In this document: positions 50,735 through 60,869 of the stretch, piece by piece
Layout: each line of letters opens with the position of its first letter
How positions within the stretch are numbered: position 1 is the first letter of the stretch
DNA from: Epiperipatus broadwayi
Lineage: Eukaryota; Onychophora; Udeonychophora; Euonychophora; Peripatidae
Direction: 5' to 3'
Assembly: GCA_028023455.1 (NCBI GenBank)
Contig: JAQFVV010012531.1
Span: forward strand, 2,420,001 to 2,484,000
Length of the DNA: 64,000 nt
Made by a program: the position numbers and the translations under genes
The notes under the pieces: generated by a model
Told to the model about the DNA's origin: nothing
The model's input: the letters and a program-made list of their open reading frames with translations, nothing else
Database searches by the model: none

Positions 50735-50800
50735 TTGGTATTTGGTAGAGCATTTGGGATCGGGAGATCCCAGAATTGATTCTGGCATTCACAGGTCTGA
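50735..50800 (+). repeat. tRNA-like SINE head
   Basis: TTTGGTAGAGCATTTGGGA (50741-50759) matches an A box (TGGTAGAGCA), and CAGAATTGATTCTGGCA (50771-50787) is a degenerate B box at tRNA spacing; GGGATCGGGAGATCCC is a hairpin between them. A tRNA-derived SINE head whose body may run into the palindrome that follows. Confidence 0.6.
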
Positions 50801-50940
50801 CTCTTGAACTTCTTATGAATTTCTAAGCAATAAAGCCATACAACGTTTTTTTATTGCAAATATAGGCTCCAAGGTAGACATCTGCAATTTGTAGTGTTAC
50901 TTTTCTAACTACTTTTTGGCTTCTATAATATCCAGTTTCA

Positions 50941-51521
50941 TAGCTGAGGTGAAACTTTAAGTTTATTATTAGTAAGCTTCTATTTTATGGACTTAGCGCT
51001 TTTGGAGCCTTTGCATCTCCATAATCATAGTCCTTTTTTTAGGCTGTTGACTCTATGCAAATGCATGCAAATTGCTTATAATATCCACTTTTTTGAAACC
51101 GTGAAGCACATATCCTTTCTATTTATTGGCCTGGCGTCGCTGGTGATGTAACATGCCTCTTTGATCTTTCTCTTGACATCGTTTCTTTCTGTGCATACGA
51201 TGTCGGCAGCTCGGTTTTTGCTGACCATCAACAGGAGCACAAACACAGATTTGAGCCATCTAAAGCCGACATCGTATGCACAGAAAGAAACGATGTCAAG
51301 AGAAAAATCAAAGAGGCATGTTACATCACCAGTGATGCCAGGTCAATAAATAGAAAGGACACGTGCTTCGCGGTTTCAAAAAGGTGAATATTATAAGCAA
51401 TTTGCATAGAGTCAACAGCCTAAAAAAAGGACTATGATTATGGAGATGCAAAGGCTCCGAAAGCGCTAAGTCCATAAAATAGAAGCTTACTAATAATAAA
51501 CTTAAAGTTTCACCTCAGCTA
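50941..51521. mobile_element. Long near-perfect palindrome (arms about 260 bp)
   Basis: The left arm 50941-51207 starts TAGCTGAGGTGAAACTTTAA and ends GCATACGATGTCGGC. The right arm 51265-51521 is its reverse complement, and the loop is 57 bases. By eye the arms are about 96% alike. Differences are single transitions plus one extra 10-base stretch (a repeated ATGCAAATGCATGCAAA context near 51056) in the left arm. The 62-codon frame spanning the centre (51161-51349) is a by-product of the symmetry. No target duplication was certain. It sits in the last intron of the minus-strand gene, so its transcript would fold into a long hairpin. Confidence 0.85.
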
Positions 51522-52970
51522 TTAATTTTAGCTTAACAGTAATTTACAGAGTAAGGGTGAAATAAAATTTGTTATCCAGTTTCAAAGAGTTTTTAAAGAA
51601 TTCTACACCTTTATATATACCTAAAGCATGTGTGGTTGAAAATGCGAAGATAGGGACCTCTACAGGTCTTAATCATCTTCTAAACTAATTTCTTAGAGTA
51701 AAACTAGAGATTGATTTTTATTTAATTATAATTTTTATCTATTAATTAAAACATTATTGATGTTCATCAAAAATGCACTTGAATACAATCATAACCTTTT
51801 TTATCTACATATATATTATTTAAACCAAAATAGATGCTTTAATTACCTTAACTTTTTTTTGAAGATCTATTTCAAACATTGTTATTTAAAGTGCTTAGGT
51901 TTTCTGTACAATACTGATTTTTCACACTTTGCTGATATGTATACAGTTGTTGCAATTATATAAAGATATTTTATATTCTATTGGATGATTTATTTAAAGT
52001 AAGGATATTTTTTATTTAATATGCTTTAAAGCACTTTAAATAGCTCTTATTCTGTCTCACAATTATTATTAACCAATTCTCTCACCTGTAAACCACATGG
52101 CTGATTATAAAATAATTATATTTATCTACCAGTATTTCAAAATATACGATAATTTTATGTAACATAGATATTTATATAGCTATATGTATTATTATGAATA
52201 AGATAATTTATTAAACATTCTCTATTAGCTTATTGTGAAAGTAAAAATAAGAAACTATAACCAAATTCTAAACAAGGGTCACATGATCAATTTCAGAAAA
52301 ATGTTCAATATCAACGGTATTGAGCACAAACATCCATTAATTATAAATCAGACTAGATTAGAATTTTATTTGTATTAAAATGGATTTTATTTGCTTTATT
52401 TTAAAGAGTGAAAGATGAAATAACAATTATTAACTGATACATTCTTTAAAATGAGAAGTAATTAAATAGAGGAATAATTGGAAATAAATCTTAAAAATCA
52501 TTATAGAATATGGTAGAAATGTTGGTGGAATTATTGGATGATATAGATAAAATTCATTCATAAAATAAACAAAAATTGTAAATAAAGGGTTAAAAATGAC
52601 CATGTGGGTGATAATTTTCATATATTAGATTTAATAAACCATTTTTTTTTTTTGGCAAAAGGAATTATTTATTTAACTAATAGAATTTTTTAATCGATTT
52701 TATTTTTTTCATAAATCTTACCATTAGTATAAATTTGTAAAGATGTTATTGATTATAAAATTCACAGTTATTAATGTTATTTTTTTTATATAACTAATAA
52801 ACTTATATTCAAATATATTAATTATATAAATAGTTAGGTTATATGTATGCATATTAAGTTCTTTGTCTAAAAGTAAGTTGGAATCACTGAGATAAATATG
52901 AACAATATTTCTTAATTTATACTATGCAGAATATTCATAAATTAAATGTACAAAAACATTGCGACCACTT
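51522..52970. other. Intronic AT-rich DNA
   Basis: No supported feature. TATCCAGTTTCA, which borders the palindrome on its left (50930-50941), recurs about 50 bases after its right end. Confidence 0.4.
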
Positions 52971-52972
52971 AC

Positions 52973-53103
52973 ATCATCGTTGTCTAATAGCAGCATGTCA
53001 AAGGTAAGTTCACCCTCAGGATTTTTATTTTCTAGTCGTTCATATAAAGTAGATTGGTCTGAAGAAGGTCTATTATGATTGAGATGATCATAGGCTGATG
53101 GTT
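52973..53103 (-). CDS. Internal exon: second ITAM-like tyrosine pair of the receptor tail
   Basis: On the minus strand an ATTTTAG acceptor precedes 53103 and a GTAAGT donor follows 52973. The 131-base exon starts by completing a GAA codon left split by the exon at 60207-60088 and ends in phase 0. It encodes EPSAYDHLNHNRPSSDQST, then LYERLENKNPEGELTFDML and an LLDNDD end. Y-D-H-L and Y-E-R-L are separated by 12 residues, within the ITAM rule (YxxL/I, 6-12 residues, YxxL/I). The acidic and Asn-rich composition fits a cytosolic tail; no membrane segment is present in this exon. If the donor were ignored the frame would stop about 20 codons later. The sequence is more codon-like than any other minus frame nearby. 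Draper/MEGF10-type engulfment receptors are one candidate family; others with ITAM tails are possible. Confidence 0.8.
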
Positions 53104-53469
53104 CTAAAATAAATGAATAATAAAGCAATCATACATTGAATTATACTGATAATTTATTTTTATGTCATTTCTTAGTATTCAAAATAAATAATTATAATAA
53201 TTACTTACAAATGTCAGACTCACTAACCATTATTTTAAAAAAGTATTAAAAAAAAATTAAAAATTCATAAATTTGAATACATAAATTTTACATGCATTCC
53301 ATCGTTATAAATTACCTCTGTTATTTGTTTTATCTTATGCTTCCGGTCAGTTTCTCTCTCAGTTCCTTTCTAGTTTTATTATTGTATTGACTTATTAATA
53401 ACTGCTTTATTTTAACATTTTTATTGATATTTAAAAAAGTGTATATTTTAAAATTAAGTTATACATTGA

Positions 53470-53640
53470 AACAGTAAGGTCTGCTTTGCAGATCTTCGTT
53501 TCACCTTTTCTCACCTACTTCCTACCCTCATACCTTAGTTTGAACCCCAATCTATCGTAGTGTGTCTGCAATACACTTATATACCAAAAATCCCGCCTAA
53601 TTTTAAACCACGAGCACAATGCTCGTATTATATATATAAC
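53470..53640. other. Weak tRNA-like and hairpin sequence
   Basis: TTAGTTTGAACCCCAAT near 53538 reads as a B box (GGGGTTCAAAC) on the minus strand. ACGAGCACAATGCTCGT near 53612 is a 7-bp hairpin. Neither defines a feature alone. Confidence 0.25.
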
Positions 53641-54299
53641 TTATTCCCAAATAAAATAAAATATTATGAATTATGTATTTGTTCACATAATTTACATTTA
53701 TTAAAAAGTAAGTTATATAAGTCGTAATTGCGCACACACTATGATATCCATTTTAAAACATATCAAAATTATAAATTGTTAAAGTTATTTTGTTTGAATC
53801 TATTTACAAATATATTACCGTCGTAATATATTTTGATTTAAAATAAAATTCATTTAGTAAATATTCATTTAGTAAGTAGATTCAAATATTGCAATTTAAA
53901 AAGTAAAATCATTTTCTTTAATTTAACAAAAGTTATTCAAATATTTCTGTTTAAATAAATCAGGGACAATAGTTTAATTAGTTAATGTTCTATAAGTTTA
54001 TCTAAAAACAGCAGATGTCCACTTAAGGTTTTCTTTAATTAATAACAGTAATTTTTAACTAAATCTAGTTTGTAATTCGAATGTCGACAGGGAAATTAAC
54101 AAAAGAAATTAATTAATGTTGAATTCCTTTAGACATTCCGATGATTTAATTACAGCTGATAAGTGCGATATTTTTGTAAGGCTCCAGGGCAGTTCTATTG
54201 TTAAATTCCACTATAAAAAGGGAGGGTTTTCTTTTGTTCTCCAGTTAGTTGTTTTTATTCTAATGTGTCTAAGAGAAATCATTCTGTGTTCTATTCTAA

Positions 54300-55370
54300 T
54301 AATTTGCTAACCTTGACATGTCCGAGTAGAGGCGTTAAGATGGCTATGTCCCCTCGGAATAGCCAGCCGCTGCTCCATACCATCGGAAGTTATCACACAG
54401 ACCCCGGAACTGCCGCTGCCAAAAATATGAACATTCCAGATTTTGCTGCTGAATTATAAAACCTGCCGAACATCAACCTGCAAATGCGTCTCCAGAAGTA
54501 ACCTAAATTAACCCAAGAGCTCTTGTGATTCCTAACTAACATGCTATAGCTATTTAAAATTGTTTTCCTTATATTTCACATAACTTCATTATGTATTTCT
54601 TTAAAGTGTTTAAATATACTCAACATTTTGCTCTATCCTTGGGTTAATATTTTATATTTATAAAGCTTTCTTTTATTTTATTATGATAATGTGTCAGAAT
54701 CGTCTTTGACCGAGTGAACTATTCCCTCTATTGAAAGTAAGACGCCGCTATTAAGGCATATTTTAAATTTATAATTTTCCAATTTATTATCTTGCAAATC
54801 ACTCATTCGAGGGCAATTCTTTTCTTTAATATAATATAATCACATAGTTTAAAATCTACATGTTATTGATTTTAATCTAATATAAGAGTATGTGTGAAGT
54901 CAATGATTTAAATGTGTCCCCAAATGCATGATTGCGTATATAAATCTATACTTACTTTTCAAACCCGCAAGCATGCATTTTCCTATTTTAATTACCATGT
55001 TCTACTTTAATTATAAAGTTCATCATTGACGTCGAGAATGTGCGGACCCTTTTAAATGAATTTCGGGGAATTTGATTGGGCATTTCTCTTAATCCGAGTA
55101 GAACCCATTTAGTATGTTTTTATATACACTAGTCTCGTATTGCTGGTAAATGAATTGGTTGTTGAGACCACTTTGTTTTATTTTCCAAGGATTCTTTACA
55201 CGGCAAAGTCCGTTCTTTTCACTTATTGCAAGTTTCCAGGCAGAGGGTGTCCCAAATGACACCCCTGGGAATTAAACGCAATCGTCACACAGTCGCTAAG
55301 TTTTGGCTGTTCATCAAAATACTTTCCTATGGGTTAGCAGCGAGACGCCCTCCGTAATCATTCCAGATAT
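54300..55370. other. CpG-richer intronic island with a 39-codon frame
   Basis: Base composition changes here: CpG dinucleotides are frequent (for example CCTCGGAATAGCCAGCCGCT, GACGTCGAGAATGTGCGGAC, AGCGAGACGCCCTCCGTAAT) against a very CpG-poor background. On the plus strand ATG at 54340 opens 39 codons to TAA at 54459, with strings SPRNSQPLLHTIGSYH, PGTAAAK and MNIPDFAAEL. I do not recognise the protein. It could be an exon of an antisense gene, an alternative promoter region, or an undecayed piece of a transposon. No splice partner was found. Confidence 0.35.
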
Positions 55371-56600
55371 TCGATATTGTTTTATTTTATATTTATTTTA
55401 CAAAGCATCCGTGACTTAAACGTGTCACACCCTCCAACTTTAATAAATTCATTATCAGCAATACTGACCTCCCAATGCAACTCTTATTATTATTCTCAAA
55501 TAAATGCTTTGATCCCATTCCCACTTTGTTGCTTAGTAAGCTTTAGTCCGTGCTATTCTCGAAATCAATAAATATTTTAGAACACTTAATTTTCAAATAT
55601 TTTCTTAAACTTGTATAATTTCTCACAGCACCTCGCACATGTTCCTATCTCATCAAGCACATTATCATAATGCTATTAGCCTGAGGAATAGAATATATCA
55701 CTTTGTTTTAAAACCTTTTGTCATTTATTGAAATATAATACCAACAATTATTTAATACGTGTCCCTGTCTCATATAAGCAGACAGTGGTGTTATATATAT
55801 ATTTATATAAATAAATTGTGTGAAATTATTTAAAACTAAATTTGATCTCTTATTTTATTTGATTCCTATCACTGTCTCGGTCTATATATATATATATTTT
55901 CTGCATTTCTTTTGTAAATCCATAGACGTTAATTAGCCACCCAAACTTCTTTTAGTATAGAATCTTTTGTTTCTTCCTGACCACCAGGCACCGGTCAAAG
56001 GTTGTACTAGTAGTGGCACCAGATGCGTTATCACGTAGATGGTGCTGTGAAATTTGGGCTTTAGATTCGAACTTAGTATATCTAGAAGGCAACCCCTCCT
56101 AGAATGTTCAGTTTCGTGTCTGGGGTTTGAATTCTGCAGTGTGTTAGCGAGATAGACGATTCTGACCGCTACAACATAGATGCATGAATGGGTATGCTAA
56201 ACATGTAAATGATATAGGACTTGCTATTATCAATAGTTTCAAATATCCATAGAAAGACTCGAAATCAATTGGAAATTCACAAGAAGTTACTATTATTTGT
56301 CAATCATTCTTTAAATATACTGTTGATACAATGAAATGTATTTTATATTAAAAAAAAAAGCAAAAAGGGAAAATTTTTTAATATAGTTGAACTCCCACAA
56401 TCGTTATATTCCATTTCAAGCCATATAGTGGATCATATAAATTATTTTGTTTATATATTATTTCCATAAATACAATACATATTGTTTTTATAAATAAAAA
56501 TCCAGGTATATAAATATATATATATATATTATAATCATCTTAACTTATACATGTATGAGTATATGTGTTCATCTTCTTTCTCCCTCTATATTTTGCTTTT
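55371..56600. other. Intronic DNA, nothing firm
   Basis: Mixed AT-rich sequence. A small inverted pair (GGCACCA at 56014-56020 and TGGTGCT at 56039-56045) lies in a GC-richer patch near 55985-56170. Confidence 0.35.
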
Positions 56601-56617
56601 TTTTTTATTTTTTAATA

Positions 56618-56765
56618 TAAACTTCATTAACACTCCTTTAACACTTTAAGCAAATAATCTTTATTTTTAAGTTTCAATCTGAAGAAGACTGCTAGGACAG
56701 TCGAAACTGTTATAAATAAAGACTATTTGCTTAAAGTGTTAAAGGAGTGTTAATGAAGTTTATAT
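56618..56765. mobile_element. Compact palindrome with CTGAAGA...GAAAC centre
   Basis: Arms of about 60 bp: AAACTTCATTAACACTCC, TTTAACACTTTAAGCAAAT and AATCTTTATTTTTAAGTTTC on the left are matched by GAAACTGTTATAAATAAAG, ATTTGCTTAAAGTGTTAAA and GGAGTGTTAATGAAGTTT on the right. The apex contains CTGAAGAAGACTG, CTAGGA and CAGTCGAAAC, a hairpin with a 5-bp GACTG/CAGTC stem. The same apex pattern occurs in the fold-back at 24.2-24.6 kb. No protein is encoded. Intronic. Confidence 0.7.
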
Positions 56766-56919
56766 ATGTGTTCATCCATCTATTATCAAATATGATCCAT
56801 AGTGTGTGTTCCATAAATAAAAGCATACATATATCACAGACTCTTAGCATATACATATAAATTATGTATATGAACTTATAATATATTTTCACTTAAAAAT
56901 TAGTCCAGTGTACACATTC

Positions 56920-58065
56920 TTAACAATTAATAAAAATAGACAAACAATATATACACCTAAATAAACAATATTATATTTATAATTTTTGAAATTAGTTTTA
57001 ATGGTTTTAATTATTAAAAACAATTTCATTTTCAATTAAAACACAAAAAAGAGTTAACAGATTTTTTAATATCGTATAAATGATGAAAACATATGTAAAA
57101 GATTGTGATCTGGCCAACTGAGGAATGATGGTTTAGCATGAAATGTGCAACTTGAGATCATTTGTCTCTTTCTTTCACATGTTTGTTTATAACTTTTAGG
57201 AATGTTTGATTGAATAGAAGTTTGCAATATGTCTAATATANNNNNNNNNNNNNNNNNNNNNNNNNNNNNNNNNNNNNNNNNNNNNNNNNNNNNNNNNNNN
57301 NNNNNNNNNNNNNNNNNNNNNNNNNNNNNNNNNNNNNNNNNNNNNNNNNNNNNNNNNNNNNNNNNNNNNNNNNNNNNNNNNNNNNNNNNNNNNNNNNNNN
57401 NNNNNNNNNNNNNNNNNNNNNNNNNNNNNNNNNNNNNNNNNNNNNNNNNNNNNNNNNNNNNNNNNNNNNNNNNNNNNNNNNNNNNNNNNNNNNNNNNNNN
57501 NNNNNNNNNNNNNNNNNNNNNNNNNNNNNNNNNNNNNNNNNNNNNNNNNNNNNNNNNNNNNNNNNNNNNNNNNNNNNNNNNNNNNNNNNNNNNNNNNNNN
57601 NNNNNNNNNNNNNNNNNNNNNNNNNNNNNNNNNNNNNNNNNNNNNNNNNNNNNNNNNNNNNNNNNNNNNNNNNNNNNNNNNNNNNNNNNNNNNNNNNNNN
57701 NNNNNNNNNNNNNNNNNNNNNNNNNNNNNNNNNNNNNNNNGGATTTATATGTCTTTTATATATATATATGAAATTAAGTTTAAGTATATCTAAAAATGTA
57801 TATATGAAGTTAAATTAAGTGTTATGCATGTCTTACTCAGTTGAGAAGTGGATTTTCAAATAATGAGAGAAATTGATCTGATTTCTATGTTGATGAATGT
57901 TTTGATATAATAGAATTGAAAGATGCACTGATAAAAGCAGAACTTAAAAATATATACATCTACATATACAATATATTGTATGAAATTGGTTTTAAACATT
58001 TAACTACTAAAAACAATTTCATTTTGAATCAAAACACAAATTTGTCTGAAACACTCCTTTTTTGT
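56920..58065. repeat. Direct repeat of about 100 bp flanking an assembly gap
   Basis: Segments near 56985-57050 and 57985-58040 share GAAATT(A/G)GTTTTAA and AAAAACAATTTCATTTT followed by CAAT or GAAT and AAAACACAAA. Between them is the N run 57241-57740. The right copy also ends in a short palindrome (GAATCAAAACACA with TGTGTTTTGATTC). Confidence 0.5.
57241..57740. other. Assembly gap (500 N)
   Basis: A run of 500 N. Exactly 500 suggests an arbitrary gap size, so true spacing is unknown. The gap lies within the host gene's intron. Confidence 1.
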
Positions 58066-58925
58066 GTTTTGATTCTTTTATTATAGAATCTTTTTAAAAT
58101 AAATAAATAAATAGATTGTGGTTATTATAACAAGATGCCAATGAAAATTTAAAAAAAGGGTTTTTTTTTTTTTAAATTAAAAGGCTTTACAATGGTAATG
58201 TTTAAAAAAAAAACATGATAGAAGCAATTTTTTGTGTCTGTCTTGTGCAGGTTTATGAATATTTAAATTGCTTTGAGGAAAGATCTAGGAAGACGATAAT
58301 TAACTATTTAAAATTTTTAATACTCCAATTTTACAAAAAATATCACTTAGCCTCTTCAATTTTATGATTATTATAAAACTGAAATTATATAAATGCAAAT
58401 AATAATAGTCTGAAGAAAATTGGTAAATAAAATGCAAAAAATACAATATCTAAATGATATTACATTTAATATAATTTCAAAGACATCGATTACATCACTA
58501 AATGATTATAATGAAAATTAGACAAAAGTTTTATTTTGTTGATAATTTTTTGTAGTGTTTTTTTTTTTTTTCAGATAACATATAATGAAAGAGCTTAAGA
58601 TTATATAATAGGTATCACAACTTCTCTATAAACAATGGTAAAAGAAGTAATACTTGACAATTTCTTGCTTTCTTGATATTTTATGCATTAATTCTATATA
58701 CTCATATAATAGCATTTAATACACTTTTCTTTATTTAGCTTTTGGAATGCCAGCACACCGAAGAAAAAGGCTGAGCACAATTTTTTTAATCAATAGATTG
58801 AACTGAGAATTTTCTTTAAATTATTCAATTTATACCAGCATCAATATCATACATTTTCTCATATGCATTCAGGAGCTATTCTCTTTATGATATTCTACAG
58901 CCCTCTACTATAAGCTTGAATAATC
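58066..58925. other. Intronic AT-rich DNA
   Basis: Long A and T runs. No supported feature. Confidence 0.45.
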
Positions 58926-58929
58926 GATG

Positions 58930-59780
58930 AACATCAGATAGTATAACTCTATAAAATCTCCATTCTCAGACCAGTTTCTGGCTTTTTGTCTTCATCACTG
59001 CGAATTAGGATTCAAATCTAGAACAAATACACTCCGAGAAAATTAGCTTGAATTCAAATTCATAGTCTTTTTACTATTTTGGATTATAATCTTATATGAC
59101 ATAATGGAATATAACTGCTGGATGCATGCAGCTTTGAATCCTAATTCTTACAAAAGGAAAAAAAAACAAGAAAACAGTCTAGGAATGAATATATTAATAG
59201 TAGCAAATTCTCCATGCATCCATTGATTCAGAAGGCTTGCACTTGGTGACAATACTGTATGCCAAGTGTGCAACTGTTATTAAACAGCCTGTAAGCATAT
59301 GAAATGATGATCATGTCATGTTTTGCTAGTTTTATACCTATCCTGCCCATAGGATAATGGTGACTGGTTTTTGAAAAACTAAAGACACCAAAATGTGTAG
59401 ATTCAAATCTATATGATTATTCAAAAAATGAGTTTGGGTTAAAAATTTAAAAAAACATTACTGTGTTTTCATCTTGGGCTCCTAGCTTTATAGTTAACCA
59501 AATAAGTAAAAGGGAATTGCTGGAGGATTGCATTAGATCCTAGATCTAGGTGCAGTGCTCTTGAAATCCAAGGCTGCTCACTGATGAAAGCCACAAACTA
59601 GAAACTAATCTAGGGATATTGGATGAATGGGCACTAGCTAAGAATTTTTATGCACAAACCTTCTTGCATCCAATGATTCTGAAAACTTGCACTTGGTGGA
59701 ACCATATGGAGAGTGTGCTATTGTTATTAACAGACTGTGTAAGCATATGAAATGGTGATCATGTGATGTTTGAATGAATA
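58930..59780 (+). repeat. Cluster of family A repeats
   Basis: A short minus-oriented piece (about 58960-59000, GACCAGTTTCTGGC and TCTTCATCACTG) is followed by a plus tail (about 59110-59330, TGCATCCATTGATTCAGAAG and GATGATCATGTCATGTTTT). Then comes a near-complete plus copy (about 59335-59775: GCTGGAGGATTGCATTAGAT, GATCTAGGTGCAGTGCTCT, CTCACTGATGAAAGCCACAA, GAAATGGTGATCATGTGATG). It lies in the intron between the exons at 60.1 and 53.0 kb. Confidence 0.65.
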
Positions 59781-60085
59781 TATTATAGTACTATATCATT
59801 CAGTCACTTCTCAAACTTGTAGGAAATTGCTCAAAAATAGAATAAACAGTATTCAGTTTCAAATCAATTCAGAAACATTTCACTTTCAAATTCAACAACC
59901 ACCACTGTTATAAACCTTACATGAATAAAGACAAAAAAAAAAAATGAATGGCTGTGTTGTTGTATCAAATGCTAAAATTTGTTTGTATATGTATGCTACT
60001 GTTGTTGTACATGATGTGCATAAGGTTACTGAGTGAATATAGATTCAGAAATAAGTATACTATGCAAAAAAATATAATCAGACTT
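59781..60085. other. Intronic AT-rich DNA
   Basis: No supported feature; includes the donor side of the exon above. Confidence 0.4.
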
Positions 60086-60087
60086 AC

Positions 60088-60207
60088 CTTCTTTAGTTAA
60101 TTTGATATCTGCATATGGATTTATTTTAGTTTTTAAATCCTCAATACTTGTATAAATATTAGGATTTGCTTCATTGAGCTTACGAGGCTGATCATAACCA
60201 CATGCCC
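60088..60207 (-). CDS. Internal exon: first ITAM of a tyrosine-motif receptor tail
   Basis: On the minus strand TTTGTTTAG precedes 60207 and GTAAGT follows 60088, both strong splice signals. The 120-base exon starts with two bases completing a codon and ends with one base (G), which the exon at 53103 completes to GAA. It encodes ACGYDQPRKLNEANPN, then IYTSIEDLKTKINPYADIKL and TKE. Y-T-S-I and Y-A-D-I are nine residues apart, a textbook ITAM (YxxI/L, 6-12, YxxI/L). A Y-D-Q-P motif lies further upstream. ITAM tyrosines, once phosphorylated by Src-family kinases, recruit Syk/ZAP70-type kinases; Draper, CED-1 and MEGF10 are invertebrate and vertebrate engulfment receptors using such tails. The ectodomain lies outside the window or in unrecognised exons, so the receptor class is inference. 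Confidence 0.85.
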
Positions 60208-60534
60208 CTAAACAAATGACAACACAAAAATGTTAAATAGTAAATAGTTTTAAGTTATTAAAATAGTTTAAATTATATACTAAAAATGAATCAAAAGTTT
60301 CACAATATAGATCACACAGTAACTTATGACAAAATCCATTATATTTATACTATTGAATATAATGCTCAATAATCATGCTTGAACTATTTTCTATTCCTTT
60401 TTTTAATAAATAGCCCTTGGCATTAAGAAGTATAAATGAAATTTCCTTTATTTGCCATACCTTCTATTTAAAAGTAAGTAGATACTCATTACTGACTAAT
60501 AGTGAATGATTATTTGATTGGCTAATTAAAGTGG

Positions 60535-60815
60535 TGTGTGTATGTGTGTCAATTTCCATTACCAGGGTAGTAAGTGCAAAGTAGTTGAGCGCGGGTTCAT
60601 ATTTGTTTATAATACTAACAACTTGACCAAATAAACCTCAACATTTTTACACATGTCCAGCCAAGCTTAGGAATTTTCTTTAAGGCAATCAATTAAGAAA
60701 AATACAATGTCTAGTTGTTTCTAAATAGAAGATAAAACAAGAACCCAAAACCACTCAAATTTTTACTACCTACCATTTGGCAATCTAATGAGTAATAAAT
60801 CCCCTTCACTGTTCC
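60535..60815 (+). repeat. tRNA-derived SINE candidate (family B), copy 2
   Basis: The head has GGGTAGTAAGTGCAAAGTAG and a B-box-like GCGCGGGTTCATAT. The body CCAAGCTTAGGAATTTTCTTT and the tail TTTGGCAATCTAATGAGTAA match copy 1 at 10185-10440. The tail overlaps the candidate exon at 60774-60864, which weakens that exon call. Confidence 0.5.
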
Positions 60816-60864
60816 TTGGGGAATTGTTGGAAATATTTAATTTGCAAGGAGCTTTAATTGGACC
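60774..60864 (-). CDS. Candidate upstream exon of the receptor tail gene
   Basis: On the minus strand TTTAATTAG precedes 60864 and GTAGGT follows 60774. The 91-base open segment starts in phase 0 and leaves one base, matching the phase needed by the exon at 60207-60088 (the joined codon is GGG, Gly). It encodes GPIKAPCKLNISNNSPRNS, then EGDLLLIRLPN. Against it: the donor half lies in the tail of a family B SINE copy, the acceptor has a poor pyrimidine tract, and a 30-codon open stretch is not rare here. It may be an exonised SINE or a false positive. Confidence 0.3.
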
Positions 60865-60869
60865 CTAAT

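Noticed and set aside
51161-51349. 62-codon frame across the palindrome centre
   Set aside because: Open only because the arms mirror each other; no protein motif.
57229-57771. A 180-codon open frame across the N run
   Set aside because: It consists of unknown bases and carries no information.
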